DNA of 64,000 nucleotides, from NCBI GenBank assembly GCA_905183005.1, contig CAJJDO010000003.1:704659-768658 (forward strand), given 5' to 3'. The stretch comes from Paramecium pentaurelia. Taxonomy: Eukaryota; Ciliophora; Oligohymenophorea; Peniculida; Parameciidae. The notes beneath the pieces are model-generated. The model saw only the letters and a program-made list of their open reading frames with translations. It was not told the origin of the DNA and searched no databases. Made by a program: the position numbers and the translations under genes. Of the stretch, positions 23,603-34,495 are shown piece after piece (position 1 is the first letter of the stretch; each line of letters opens with the position of its first letter).

Positions 23603-24286
23603 TATTAAAATGGGAATGCTTTTATACAATATTTTGTTTTTCCATAATACTAGATTTATACATTTATATTTTACATTCACAAATGCTGGTATTTCTGATA
23701 TATATTTATACCATCTAGATATATTTGGTATTGTAGCTCTATATGATTTATCAAATGCAAATGAAAATATTCTTTAGAAATAAGTTGCCAAATTTAAATC
23801 AGCAATTGTCAATAATTCACCAACTAAAAAATTATTTGCTTTAAAATGATTTTCTAATATTTTTAATTTCCAATTTAACTCTTTCTTAATTTCCTCTTAT
23901 TTTTAGGGTGTTGTTTATTCATAACCGAGTATTGGTAATAGTAAACCAAGTAGAGTAGGTTCCAATTCAAGTGATGTAAAATCTAACCATTGTCTTACTT
24001 TAGCTTATTAATAATCTGTAATTCCAACCAAAGGTGTCCCTCTGGCAACATATTATAATATTGCATTGCTTTCAGTTAGATATCCTTCAGGTGTCTCTAA
24101 TAAAGGAATCTTACCAACAGGATTTTTAGCCAAAAAGGCAGATGTCTAATATGAATAAAAGATATATACTTCTAAAGCTTTAAATTCTACAAAATCACTA
24201 ATAATTTAGACATTTGCTAATTAAGCAGCTATTATTATTTTACCAACTCTTGGGTTACCAAGTGTATATGTGAGTTTAAGAGACAT
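22933..24286 (-). CDS. Translation elongation factor eEF1B gamma
   Basis: Structural subunit of the eEF1B guanine-nucleotide exchange complex that reloads eEF1A with GTP. N-terminal GST-like domain: MSLKLTYTLGNPRVGKIIIA, FLAKNPVGKIPLLETPEG, TESNAILQYVA, and the helix FLVGELLTIADLNLATYF. A 25-nt intron (23650-23674) joins PAFVNV to YYGKTKYCIKAFPF. The linker is a pure TAA run coding poly-Gln, then KAAPKDEDEEEKPKK. The C-terminal eEF1G domain follows: STFNIDDWKRQFLASKD, FKNFWNIFDSQGWSIWI, and the end VQGLTARALYYFR. Length about 440, as usual. The only oddity is the microsatellite-encoded linker. Confidence 0.92.
23551..23600. repeat. (TTA)n/(TAA)n microsatellite coding poly-Gln
   Basis: About 17 perfect trinucleotide units. 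On the minus strand, in the eEF1B-gamma frame, the unit is TAA, which is Gln in this code, so the array makes a polyglutamine linker rather than a string of stops. Confidence 0.9.
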
Positions 24287-24592
24287 AAAAATATCTTAAT
24301 ATTTTAATTTAATTTCTAAAACCTTGATGAACTTCAAAACAAATGAATTAATTCTTTTAATTGTTATTAAAAAACATAGAAATAGAATTGATACAGTGAT
24401 CAAAAGATATCTATTTAATTGTTTAAAATTTTGAATAAGTGATCTAAAATTTACTTGATATACATAAATAAATTAGAGGAATAACTCATTTCTAAAATCA
24501 GGTAATAGAGAAAGTAATAACTAAAGAAAGCAGTAAATATAAAAAAAAGATAAATTGAGTTTTATTTTCAAGTATAGATTTTATTAATTAAA

Positions 24593-25579
24593 ATGTCTCT
24601 TAGTCAATTGTATGGGAAATAAACAATCAATTATGCAAGTACACTATAAAATTAATCAATTTAAGAGAACTCAGATAAATGAGATCTCCAAATGATTCAC
24701 AATCATTTGGATTACGTTAAGAATATCACGATTTTACATAGTTACATCATTAGCCTGCTGAAACAAAGAAGCATTAACGAGCAAAGTCAACTCTGTAGAA
24801 TAATTATAGATAAGGGACTCCTATAACAGATTTAGAGGAAATAGAAGGAGAGAAATTGTTTGATTAATTTTTTAAGCTTAACAACTCCAAAAGTGATAGT
24901 GACTTTATGAGAGATTCTGTTTAAAGAGATTTAAAGCAACCTGAATCTGAATTTTTAAGGTTTGTAGAAAATGCAATAGAATATCATAAACAATCAGAAT
25001 TACATTTTAGACCTACTATAAAAAAGAATTAGCATTTGGAAAAGAAAGCAAAAGAACTTGCTATTTCAAATAGATTATTGGCAAGTGAAATTAATAGATA
25101 TAAATAGAAAGAGGTTGAGTTAAAAAATAAGATAAAAATATTGCAAAAAGAATATTAACAAGAATTGGGTTAAATGATATAGAAGAATGAATGGTTGGAA
25201 GAATTGTTAGTGAAATAAAAAATAGATAATGAGAATTCTTTGTTAGCTGTTAAGAAATCTTTAGAAATGATGCAAGGAAGATGTATGTGTCAAAAGGGAA
25301 TGGTTGATAAAATAATGAAGGAAGTTAAATAATAATCTAGACCATAATATGATCTTTAGGTGACACATTCATCATCTGAATTAAGTAGTAATACAGAGGA
25401 AGAAGACTTCAATTATGATTATATGAGAAGGAGAAAATCTTTATCAAAGGTACTAAAATAGATAAACATAGACATCAGAAGAACATTAGTTCATACTTGC
25501 CAGAAGCAAGAATTCAAGAGAGTTTGCTAGAGATCTCTTTATAAGAAAGAAACATTTACAAGACCCATATTACACATGA
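24593..25579 (+). CDS. Coiled-coil hypothetical protein
   Basis: Most likely start is ATG 24593 (MSLSQLYGKQTINYA) joined by a 29-nt intron to LRQMRSPNDSQSFGLRQEY; a simpler alternative is ATG 24679. The middle is a coiled coil (KKAKELAISNRLLASEIN; KQKEVELKNKIKILQKEYQ). Next comes MMQGRCMCQKGMVDKIMKEV, then an acidic Ser-rich stretch (SSSELSSNTEEEDFNYDY). A 22-nt intron (25450-25471) leads to the C-terminus REFARDLFIRKKHLQDPYYT. About 310 residues. No domain recognised; a cytoskeletal or basal-body role would be a guess. Its stop is 18 bp before the next start. Confidence 0.7.
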
Positions 25580-25597
25580 ATATTAAATTATAATATA

Positions 25598-27054
25598 ATG
25601 GTTTTCATCAAGAGATTAGTACCCCTTTCAATTTTTTATTGTTTTGAAGGAATCATGCTAGGACTGATTTTATACAGTGTTCCTTCTAATTTGATAGATA
25701 AAGGTGTTGAGATAAATAGGTATAACTTTTCATTCGTCGTGTTATTACCTTATTTGATCAGATACATAATTGCACCTTTGATTGATAGTGTAAGTTGGGA
25801 TAAGATTGGAAGAAGAAGAAGTTAGTTGACAGTCTTGTATTTTGGATTGGGGTATAATGTTGTTGAAAATTCTTAGTGTTCTGTTATATTTTTCAAATTT
25901 TTAATCACTAGATCCAAGTACATGGTTTTGGAATACATTCTGGATTGTATGTTTTTTGGCTTGCATTGATTTAATAATAGCAGCTTGGTTAGTTGAAAGT
26001 TTAGACAAGCAAGATAGAGGGTATGGAGCATTGGCTCAATTTCTAGGAATTTTGATAGGAGGATTTATTGGAGCATATATTTTTAAAATGTTTAATTCAC
26101 TTGAGTTTTGTAATACATATATTTATGCCATTCCTTAAGAGATACCATATATTACTCTTTAAAGTTAAAATATAGATTTATTATTAGTTGCATTCAAAGA
26201 TTTATCATATATATCAGTAGGACTTGCAGTTGCATGTACAATTATAATACATAATGAAAAAACAACTAATTAAGATGTATGAATATCATTATATTAGATA
26301 ATCGAAGCTTATAAATCAGCTCTTGGAGCATTTTCGAATCGCCATTTGATTGTTCTCTTTTTGTTTTTTTGTTTTTTCAGAATAGGGTAAATGCCTATTG
26401 ATTTGGCTCATATTCACTTAAAGAGAGGTTAATTTACAGAAGGATAAATTTAATTTCTGGAAATATTAACCTTTCCAATTGCATGTATATTACCATATTA
26501 TATGGCAAAAATGATAAAGACAAGAGTTTTGGAAATAAGACTAATCATAGTATTTTCCATTTATGAAATTGGTATAATATATTTATTAATTTAATTCAAT
26601 TAGCCATCTCAGGAGTATTTATCATAACCTTGTTTGCTTCCGAGGAAAATTTCCCATTTCCATATAGAGATACTTTGTTGAAAATATCATTAATAAGTGT
26701 TTGGTTATTAAATTTGATTAACATAACACTTGCTCAATCATTCATTTATAAAAGCACTTAAAGTTCAATAGCAGCTACTTTCATTGCTTTATTAAGTAGA
26801 AATATTAATTAATAAATTAAGCCACTGGAATTAACTTATAATTCATTTTTGAAGGATTGGTGGAATATTTATTAGCTAATTATAATTATTATTTGATTTG
26901 GATATGTGGAGTAGGTATATATGCATTATTTTTTTTCCATTTGGCTTCAAGAGCAACTATGATTGATTAATTGAATTGCTAAGAGTTTTGTTTAGAAATT
27001 GATATCAAAAAAGAAAAGCTTCTAATTAATACTGAATTAGCAACTTTGTCATGA
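25598..27054 (+). CDS. MFS transporter, acetyl-CoA transporter (Acatn/AmpG) type
   Basis: Start MVFIKRLVPLSIFYCFEGIM; the first helices show the family pattern (GIMLGLILYSVPSNL, then VVLLPYLIRYIIAPLIDSV and GRRRSQLTVLYF), which is typical of acetyl-CoA:CoA antiporter-like permeases (AT-1/SLC33 and bacterial AmpG). Further helices: FWIVCFLACIDLIIAAWLV, FLGILIGGFIGAYIF, and a last one ending in FFFHLASRATM. Introns of 25, 21, 32 and 26 nt restore the frame; the last (GTAGAAATATT...TTAAG) joins ALL to TTGINLQFIFEGL. C-terminal tail is short and polar; TGA at 27052-27054. About 450 residues. Substrate not provable; ER or Golgi acetyl-CoA import is the family expectation. Confidence 0.75.
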
Positions 27055-27189
27055 TAATTAATTATAAATTTTGTATGTAATCATTAATTTTAAATATTTT
27101 ATTGTATTATTTAACATTATAATTATATATATCATATTATTATAATAAAAAGAGATTTTACATTTTAATTATTTTATATTATTATTAAC

Positions 27190-28227
27190 ATGGATGATCG
27201 TTTAATTGAATTGTATAAAGTAAAAATATAGTAATCTAGATGTCTGGCAGATAGGATTCATTTTAATTGAACAATTCCAATTCTTCATAGGAGAATGAAT
27301 TTATGCCTTAATTTACTGCTAAAATAAATAAGGCACAATAATGCTTAAAGAGAATCAAAGAAAATAATATAAGAATGTAGGATATGTCAGTGAAATATTC
27401 AAGTGCAACAACATCTTATGTTGAAGAAGGTTTTTTAAGTATTTGAAATCTCTTAGAGTTATCACGAGAATTAGAATAAATTATGGTGTAAAATTAACAA
27501 TTTAGTAACTAATTAAAAGAAGCTTTGAAAGATATCAAAGAAGATGTTGAAAAAAGTGAAAGAGATGAGAATGTAACTAATTTTTAATTATAGGAGGATT
27601 AAACAGAAATCTAAATTAAAATCAATCAAAGAAATGCATTAACTAATAAAGTTTAAGAAGTTTTACAAGCTTCTTAATAAATTTCAATTAAATACAAGAC
27701 TTGTGTGAGAGAGAAAATCAGGAGATAAACTAAAATTTTAGATCAAAATACCACAGAAGAGCTTTTAAATGAAATATGTAATGATCCACAAGTATGTTAA
27801 TTTTATCAAATATACACTTAGCGAGCAACATAGTTGTTGTAAAATAAACTCTATGGAGAAGTTCCTTCTATTGGTATCACTAATGCAGTTTCAGATATCT
27901 AGGAGAAATACAAAGATATATAATAATTGGAAAAAGTATTTTTATAAATTATTAATTAGTCAGTTTAATTAGTAAGTTAACTATTTGTTGATTTAGCAAT
28001 TTTAGTTCACGCTTAAGGATAAGGAACAGATAATATCGAACTTAATCTAGACTCAGCCAAAACTTATGTTGGTAAATCAGAAAAAAACTTTATTATGGCA
28101 AAGAATGATCATAAAGCAGCTAAAAAAGTATTCATAAATTCCTTAATTTTAGAAAATATGTTGTATTATCTTAATAGGTATTATAATTTTAGCAGTAATT
28201 ATCGGACCAATTGTTGCTACTTTATGA
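27190..28227 (+). CDS. Syntaxin-type Qa-SNARE
   Basis: Syntaxins sit on target membranes and zip with partner SNAREs to drive vesicle fusion. N-terminal helical Habc region (FTAKINKAQQCLKRIKENN; VQEVLQASQQISIKYKTCVR) precedes the SNARE core, which has the Qa landmarks: DIQQLEKVFLQIINQ, the zero-layer Gln region DLAILVHAQGQGTDNIELNL, and DSAKTYVGKSEKNFIMAKND. After a 25-nt intron comes the C-terminal tail anchor ICCIILIGIIILAVIIGPIV. Introns at 27220-27239 (20 nt) and a 27-nt one near 27,430 are well supported; a further 30-nt candidate near 27,793 is stopless and might be retained. About 310 residues. Plasma-membrane class (syntaxin 1/PM) is likeliest. Confidence 0.9.
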
Positions 28228-28364
28228 ATTAAATTACAAAATTATTTTAAAGATATTCATGAAGCTAATAATTTATTTTTTTTTATTTGAAATTAATAAG
28301 TTGGTAGCTTTTAACTATATATATTTTTATAAAGTATCATGATATGAATTAGATTTCTAGCATA
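28228..28364. other. Convergent spacer
   Basis: AT-rich bases between the syntaxin stop and the stop of the minus-strand hypothetical gene; nothing recognised. Confidence 0.5.
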
Positions 28365-28912
28365 TCAGTTTTTTAAAGAATCATAATCAAAAAAGCAAAT
28401 TTATAGAATAAAGGAGATAGTTATATTTAAATTTTAATATATTTATTGTCTAGGCTGATGCTTGGAATCTTGATATTTCGAAAGAAATTCATTTACAGAT
28501 TCACCTTATCTTAATCTATTTAGAGTTTATCTTTTATCTTAATTTCCAATAGTTTCAACACATTATTCCATTTTTAGTTTGATTAAATTATTGATAACAT
28601 TTTATGGTTTGATAGGAGCATCCAAATATTGAGGTTTTTACGTAAAATCAATCCATTGAGGTTTAGGAATTGGAGAAACTATTTTTCGATCAGTAGATGA
28701 GATAAAAATTTATCTACTAAAAGTATAACTTTTAATAATAGTATTAGATTAAGTTCCTTTAGTTTATTAAGATCTTGAACTTAAAGTTTATGTTTCATCT
28801 TATGGTTTTTTTAATTAAACTTAGGAGTAATTTCATTACTTTTATTTTTAATTCCCAGATTGTTTGTTTTATTGTTATTTGGTTTACTATCTCTTTAATT
28901 ATTTTAAGCCAT
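28365..28912 (-). CDS. Hypothetical protein, 175 aa
   Basis: ATG at 28910-28912 opens MAQNNQRDSKPNNNKTNN; a 20-nt intron (28820-28839) restores the frame into IQLKKPQDETQTLSSRSQ. The middle has YTFSRQIFISSTDRK and PIPKPQWIDFTQKPQYLDAP; a helical part follows (NVINNLIKLKMEQCVETIG). TGA at 28365-28367. Polar, no signal peptide or known domain. The proline-rich IPKPQWIDF segment recalls short cilia-associated proteins but this is only an impression. The last ~35 residues are hydrophobic and may be read-through of an undetected intron. Confidence 0.5.
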
Positions 28913-29199
28913 CTTGTCTTAATTTGAAAAACCAATATAATATCAAAATTATCATTATAATTTATTCAGGATTAATTGAACCAATTGATAATTATGATCT
29001 CAGTAATTAAGTTAAAAGAATCTTACATATTAACATTATATGCTCTTGAAAATTAAATAAATATATTTTAAGATAGTACTAAGATGAGATCAATTATAAA
29101 ATTCTACCTGCAATAATTAATGTATTATCGATATATTATGAGAATAAACTAAATAAAGTAATAAAATTTAATAAAAATTGTATCTAGGAAATAAGCTCA
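28913..29199. other. Intergenic, nothing supportable
   Basis: No coding frame of convincing composition on either strand. Confidence 0.5.
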
Positions 29200-29676
29200 T
29201 CAATCCTAAGTCATAAGAACTCCTCGTCTGATTTCTATTTTAGTAAATAGTTTTTGGCTATGATATCTATAAAAATTGATTTATTTTCCCCAATTAAAAG
29301 AACCCTGGGTTTTCAAAATGGTGATTATTTTATAAAATAAACTACTTTAAGTGAAAATCATATGAAGGATATCCTAAATACATTATAAGGCTCCTTTTGT
29401 ATAATTTTGATTTTTGACTGAAAGTTTTTGAAATTCTTCATCAAATGCCAATATTTCGAAATCATCAACCTATTAATCTTTCAAATCTGGTGGATAAATA
29501 AAAAACTCTTTTTCTATATCATAACTTTTAATAGATCCAAATATATGATTGAACTTATTTAAAATAATAGAGTTTTAGATTCTTGATTTATTTAATTCTG
29601 TAATATTAATTAAAGATGATTATTAACTTAATCTTTTTTTATTAGACTATGATCTACTACTATGAAGCATTATCAT
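29200..29676 (-). CDS. Hypothetical protein, 158 aa
   Basis: ATG at 29674-29676, TGA at 29200-29202, 159 codons without intron. Ser/Gln-rich basic N-terminus (MIMLHSSRSQSNKKRLSQQ), then EKEFFIYPPDLKDQQVDDF and EILAFDEEFQKLSVKNQN, which look like genuine globular sequence. The last third (FTQSSLFYKIITILKTQG) is more hydrophobic and may contain an unseen intron. No family recognised. Confidence 0.5.
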
Positions 29677-30390
29677 TTAAGTTGATTTTTTTACAACTGT
29701 TAAAATAAATAAAAGTTTTAGTAAAATGTCTAATAAACTTAGTTTTTAGATAATTTATAAATTATAAATTGATAAAATGTAGCATTCTTTAAAACATAGG
29801 TTACTTAACAATTTCTGAAGTATACTTTTTGTTGATTAATTAAATTTATTCAGTCAATACTCAAAACTAATTACTAGGGTTAGTTAAAGCTTTTAATTGA
29901 CTTCTTGTGGTACTATATGTAGTAGTTTAAGGTAATTAATAAATTCAACAAGATTGACAACTAATGATCACTTAAGGCTCCCATCAAAAATAGATGCTAT
30001 TTTTGGTGCTAAAATTGTTCTTCTTTTTGTAGGATTGATGTTATTGGAGCTTAATCTTCAGTTTTTAGATTTTTAGTCTATAAAAATTAAGGTGGAGTAT
30101 CTGGTAAAAAATTCTTTATTTAACTTTGCCTTCTTTTTTTTTTGATGCCTATTCTAACCTTTTTTCAAAGATCTTAACCGTTTTTTTACATTTTTAGGAA
30201 TTTATTGATAATTATGATCAAAATCTTAATCTAATTCATCTATTTCTTTCAGCTACTTTCTTTTATTCTGATTAATGGAGTAAAATCAGGTCTTATTAAT
30301 ATTACTTCTAAATTTTTAGGACTATCTTATTCATTTGATTTTAAATTGATTACATCATCAATTATTTTTTGAGCTGAATATAGTCATATT
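29677..30390 (-). CDS. Unresolved basic protein gene, approximately 29,920-30,390
   Basis: Open pieces on the minus strand include DDVINLKSNEQDSPKNLEVI, then LKEIDELDQDFDHNYQQ, then a basic segment (NVKKRLRSLKKGQNRHQKKK) and, after an in-frame TGA at 30058-30060, NNINPTKRRTILAPKIASIF in the same frame. A 31-nt GT-AG candidate intron near 30,180 would instead give IPKNVRIGIKKKRRQSQIKN and PDTPPQFLQTKN. The models conflict, so the exact gene is not settled. Basic, nuclear-type composition. 29,677-29,920 shows no convincing frame. Confidence 0.35.
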
Positions 30391-31290
30391 TAGTAAATCA
30401 GAAAAAATTTGGAAATATCAAAATACTTCCAAATTAATTAATCAAAGGAGTTTTTAGGATATTCATTAGTTATGCAAAAAATTATGAAATTTCTGGTATA
30501 CCTAAAAATAACATTAATCTATAAGGAATATTATAAAAAATCAGAAAGAATGTTGACATTTCAAGTTGTTGATATAAAGGGAAGGATGAATATTATATAA
30601 TAATTTCTGGACAAATAGTAATAGCTACTAAATCTTATTTTAGACATTTATAAAGCATTGAATATGCTCTCTAATAAAATTCCTTGTTAACTCTTGTTAA
30701 CAAAAAGTTATTTCTATTATCAGTTATGACTTGCATAGTTCTGAAAGCTCTAAATTAGATTATACATAGTCTTTCTTATGATAAATTAACATTCAACTTT
30801 CTAAATGAAGGAGGATCTGGATGATTTAGATCTATAATAATATTAAAAATTTTTAATATTACGTTAAATAATAACAGTAGCATGATTAGATATTAATAAA
30901 GGTACTTCACTTGGTTAAAAAAACCATTCTTCTAACATATATTATTTTAATTCTTTTTTTGTTAATCAATAATCTGATGCTTCTCTTCTTTTTTATTCTA
31001 TTGTTACACTTATATAATCTAAATTCTTTGAATTCATTACTTAACTTAAGGCAACCAATTCTTAATTATTTGATATATGATAAAATCTTCAACATCAATT
31101 TCAAACTATTAATCGAATTCTTTAATAAAATCTATACATCTCTCTTATCTAAAGCTAATTAGAAACATGAGCTAAGCATATCAAAATTAGAGTTATATTT
31201 AATGAAAACTTTTAAAGAAATTATTTATCTTTTAACAAACAATTTGATTGCTAAAAAAGGTCAATTAGATCTTATTGGTAAAAATTTTTG
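30391..31290 (+). pseudogene. Broken cyclic-nucleotide-binding-domain gene
   Basis: The + strand keeps recognisable pieces of a cNMP-binding domain in shifted frames: IRKNLEISKYFQINQSKEFL and MQKIMKFLVY, then KNNINLQGILQKIRKNVDIS, an in-frame TGA at 30570-30572, and directly after it YKGKDEYYIIISGQIVIAT, the beta-roll strand typical of CNB domains. Later pieces (FFNKIYTSLLSKANQKHEL; SISKLELYLMKTFKEII) resemble the helical flanks of Paramecium CNB proteins. At least one stop and two frame changes without usable introns point to a pseudogene. The original protein was probably a CNB protein of the kind abundant in ciliates. Confidence 0.5.
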
Positions 31291-31714
31291 AGTTCTCTAA
31301 CATAAACCATCTTAGTTTGGTATCATTATCATTCACAGTTTGATAATAAGTCAATAATCAATAAAATACTCTCCTGATTAACAAAACACTTAAAAACGCA
31401 ATCAAAATACAATTTAATATAGCCCTACTCTTCCTTATACCAATCTTATAAAGCATAGAATAATAATAAAGCCCAGAATTAAATTATAGAAACACCATTT
31501 TCATATAATTGACTGGCGATCAGTAAATATGTCAATATATTTGGTAACTGAAGGAAAAGGAAATATTCTACTCAATTTTCTACTTACACTAAACATCAAT
31601 ATTTATCTGCTATTGTCATCTTATTCTTAAAGCTATATTTTAAATATAATTTTACAGTTTCTTTAAATTACTCACATAAATCCATTTTTTTAATTATTTA
31701 ATTCATAAAGTATC
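31291..31714. other. Intergenic, nothing supportable
   Basis: Noncoding-looking AT-rich DNA between two relic genes; contains only short open frames. Confidence 0.5.
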
Positions 31715-32930
31715 ATGAAAAAGTTATTACTTGTACTTGGTGATTCTACATTTATGGGAAAGGAATTAATACAAGATCTTTCTTAAAATGAGTCTTATGA
31801 AGTTCATTATATAAATAGAGGAAAAAATTATTAGAATAATGCATAATACATTTGGTAATCGAGAAGACACAAATGTATTTACTACTTTGCTTAGATATTA
31901 ATTATTTTAATCATGTATAAATTTTAGTTTGATTAAAGATACACAAAACATATGTTCTTTATTTAAATAATAGTAGTTTAATATATTGATGTTATATCAA
32001 AATCAACATATTTTATCAATATTTTATGATTTACAAAGAAACTTACAATATCTCTCAAAAAAATGAATGATGAAGTTAATAGTAGAAATTGGGAAGCTGT
32101 TATTATTTTTTCTGCTTTTTGTAGTAATTAAGTAAAATCTGTCTATGCTGCTTTAAATGGGTTGTATAATTTATACATATTTATATCAACTGATTCAATC
32201 TATGATGTTTGCAAGATAAAATAAATTCCAATAACACAAGAATAGGATTAAAGAAAAAAATTAACAGAATCATAAAAGAAAGGAGAGGGTTAAGGACATG
32301 TAATAATTAATTTGAATATTTAGAAAAAATTGAAATGTGAAATTTCTATAAAATTATGTAATTGAAGGTTCATTTCAATATGTTATTTTGAGAATTCCAG
32401 ATGTTATTGGCCTTTTGATGATTCTGGAAGGTTTTTGCATTGATAAAATAGATTCAAAAAAATGATATATATCCAATTTAAGTGGTAGAATTAAATATTA
32501 ATTAGTTAGGATTAAGCTGTGAAATCCAAATAAATTAGTCTAGTATATAGCACAGATGGTGTGAATTGCATTTAATATTTCATTTCAAATATTCCATTAT
32601 AAAATTAAATTTATAATGATTGTTTTGATGAGACAATCTCATATATCGAATTAGCATAGGTGGTTGTAAAACTTTATATACTAATATTTTCTGGATAAAT
32701 TATCCAGAAAATAATCAAATATTAAATATGCTATTGAAGCTAGCAAATTCTATCCTTCTGTTGATTGTGGTGTTATTAATAATAAAAAATTCAAAGAGTT
32801 GGGTATTCATTTCACTTCTTTGATAACAGCTTTGGAAAAGAAAATTGATTTTTTTGTAAAAGAAACCTCAAATTTAAGAAGCAGAAAACAAGGCACTTTA
32901 GAAAAACTTATTAGAAAATTAACTGCATGA
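31715..32930 (+). pseudogene. NAD-dependent epimerase/dehydratase pseudogene (extended SDR)
   Basis: Start MKKLLLVLGDSTFMGKELIQ carries the beta-alpha-beta NAD-binding motif (here GDSTFMG in place of GGTGFIG), followed by YEVHYINRG. After TGA-broken frames the fold resumes with NWEAVIIFSAFCSNQVKSV and the catalytic-strand region YIFISTDSIYDVC, then YVILRIPDVIG, a frame shift, PFDDSGRFLH, another break, and the C-terminal substrate-side part YPSVDCGVINNKKFKELGIH and SLITALEKKIDFF. Order and spacing match isoflavone-reductase/CSP41-like SDR proteins. At least three disruptions have no canonical mini-intron, so the gene is almost certainly dead, although base errors could add to the effect. Confidence 0.65.
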
Positions 32931-34495
32931 ATATGTTATAATAGGCTATGATATGATTTAAATATTAACTCCAAAGATATAAAATTAAAAATAAATTTTA
33001 TTTTAAATTTATTTTATTAAATAAATTAAGTCTATTGATAAATTTTTCTGTTTAGATTTTATTGATTAAATGCAAATATTGTCTAGAGGGTTCATTCATT
33101 TTTAATAATTAATACTGGTAGTCTGAGTTTTAATGATAAAATCAAGATACCGCAGAATTAAATTTCATATTAAATGTTTAATTGAAATATTCAGTTTCTT
33201 AGATTAATCTAATAAAATCTTAAAATGCTTCAAAAAAAACTCTATTAATTCTTCAATCAAGGATAAAAATAAAGATGAAAATAACATGCATGATTATTTT
33301 AATATACATTTTATAAATTTTAAATTACTTAACAAATTAAATAAAAATTTTAACACTAAGGATCTAATAAAGTATTTTTAAAATCATGAAATTACTGCAG
33401 ATCTTAGGATTTATTTAAAAATCGTAATAATATATTATATTAAATATTAGATTCACCATATATACAATCATGATTAAATTATAAAATTATTTGTTTGCGA
33501 TTAATAATCAATAATAATCACTAAAATACTACAAAAAAATATTTAAGCCAAACTTCAGTTATTAATATAGATATAATGCAGTGAAATATGATGAATCAAG
33601 TTAAATTAGTATGTGTAAGTTTAACCTAAAATCAGAAAAATATACTGCAAATATTTTTTCTCCTAGAGAAAGTCTCAGGCCGCTTGATACCTCAAAAGAA
33701 TTGCAATTTACTGTTATAAGTTGGACTATTTTTAGGTTTAATCAATTATACCTGTAATTTCAAAATTAAATTTATGAGATCTTATTAATAAATGATTTGT
33801 GAATATATTGAAGATAAAAAAATTTCAAGTTTGCCATCAATTTTTTTTATACTTAAAAGGACACTGACAAAATACTCATTTCAGTAATTTTTTAAGAATT
33901 TTCATTTTTTTATTTTTATCGTTTGTAATAAGCCAATAGCCAATACTATAACAAACATGTTTTTAATAATTTGAATTTATTAAATTCCTTTTATTCTAAT
34001 CATTGTTCCTTATTCTAATTTTGAGTTTAGTATCTGAAACTACATATAATTTAGAAAAGTTTTGAATAAAAGAAATTTTAATAATTCTACGCACATATTT
34101 TGCTTCAGCATAAAAAATTTAATTTAAGTAAAAATTAAGCCAATAACACATTTCCACAAATGGCTGATTATGTTTAAATGTAAAATCTTTGATTAAAAAA
34201 ATTCTTGTTATTAAATATTAATAAAATTATCAGATCTGACAAAAAAAAAAGAATTTTTTCGATTAAACATATCCTTTGGTTTTTAATATTTCCACAAAAT
34301 CACATAAACTAGATAAATTTTATCCCATTTGGCTTTGATGATACAATTTTAATAAATTCATTTTTTAGAAAATAATGAATATACTTTAATCACATTTAAT
34401 TAAAAATAAAAATTTTGTTTATTAAATTTTAAGACTAAACTCTCCAAATTTTTATTCTATGATCTTCACAAAATTTTAAACATTAATATTTAAGT
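32931..34495. other. Long gene-free AT-rich stretch
   Basis: About 1.5 kb with frequent TGA in all frames and very low GC. No promoter, RNA gene or repeat can be supported. It is the longest empty stretch of the window and lies between relic genes and the giant Cys-rich gene. Confidence 0.6.

Noticed and set aside
23427..23777. Plus-strand ORFs with poly-Tyr and poly-Ile tracts
   Set aside because: They are the antisense of the TAA microsatellite and linker of eEF1B-gamma on the minus strand.
27793..27822. 30-nt stopless segment of the syntaxin as a definite intron
   Set aside because: It reads through in frame (VCQFYQIYTQ) and no family constraint in this loop decides whether it is spliced; left as a candidate only.
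30570..30572. In-frame TGA as selenocysteine (SSC-U-YKGKDEYY)
   Set aside because: No SECIS-like element was visible and the same locus has further frame shifts, so pseudogenisation is more likely.
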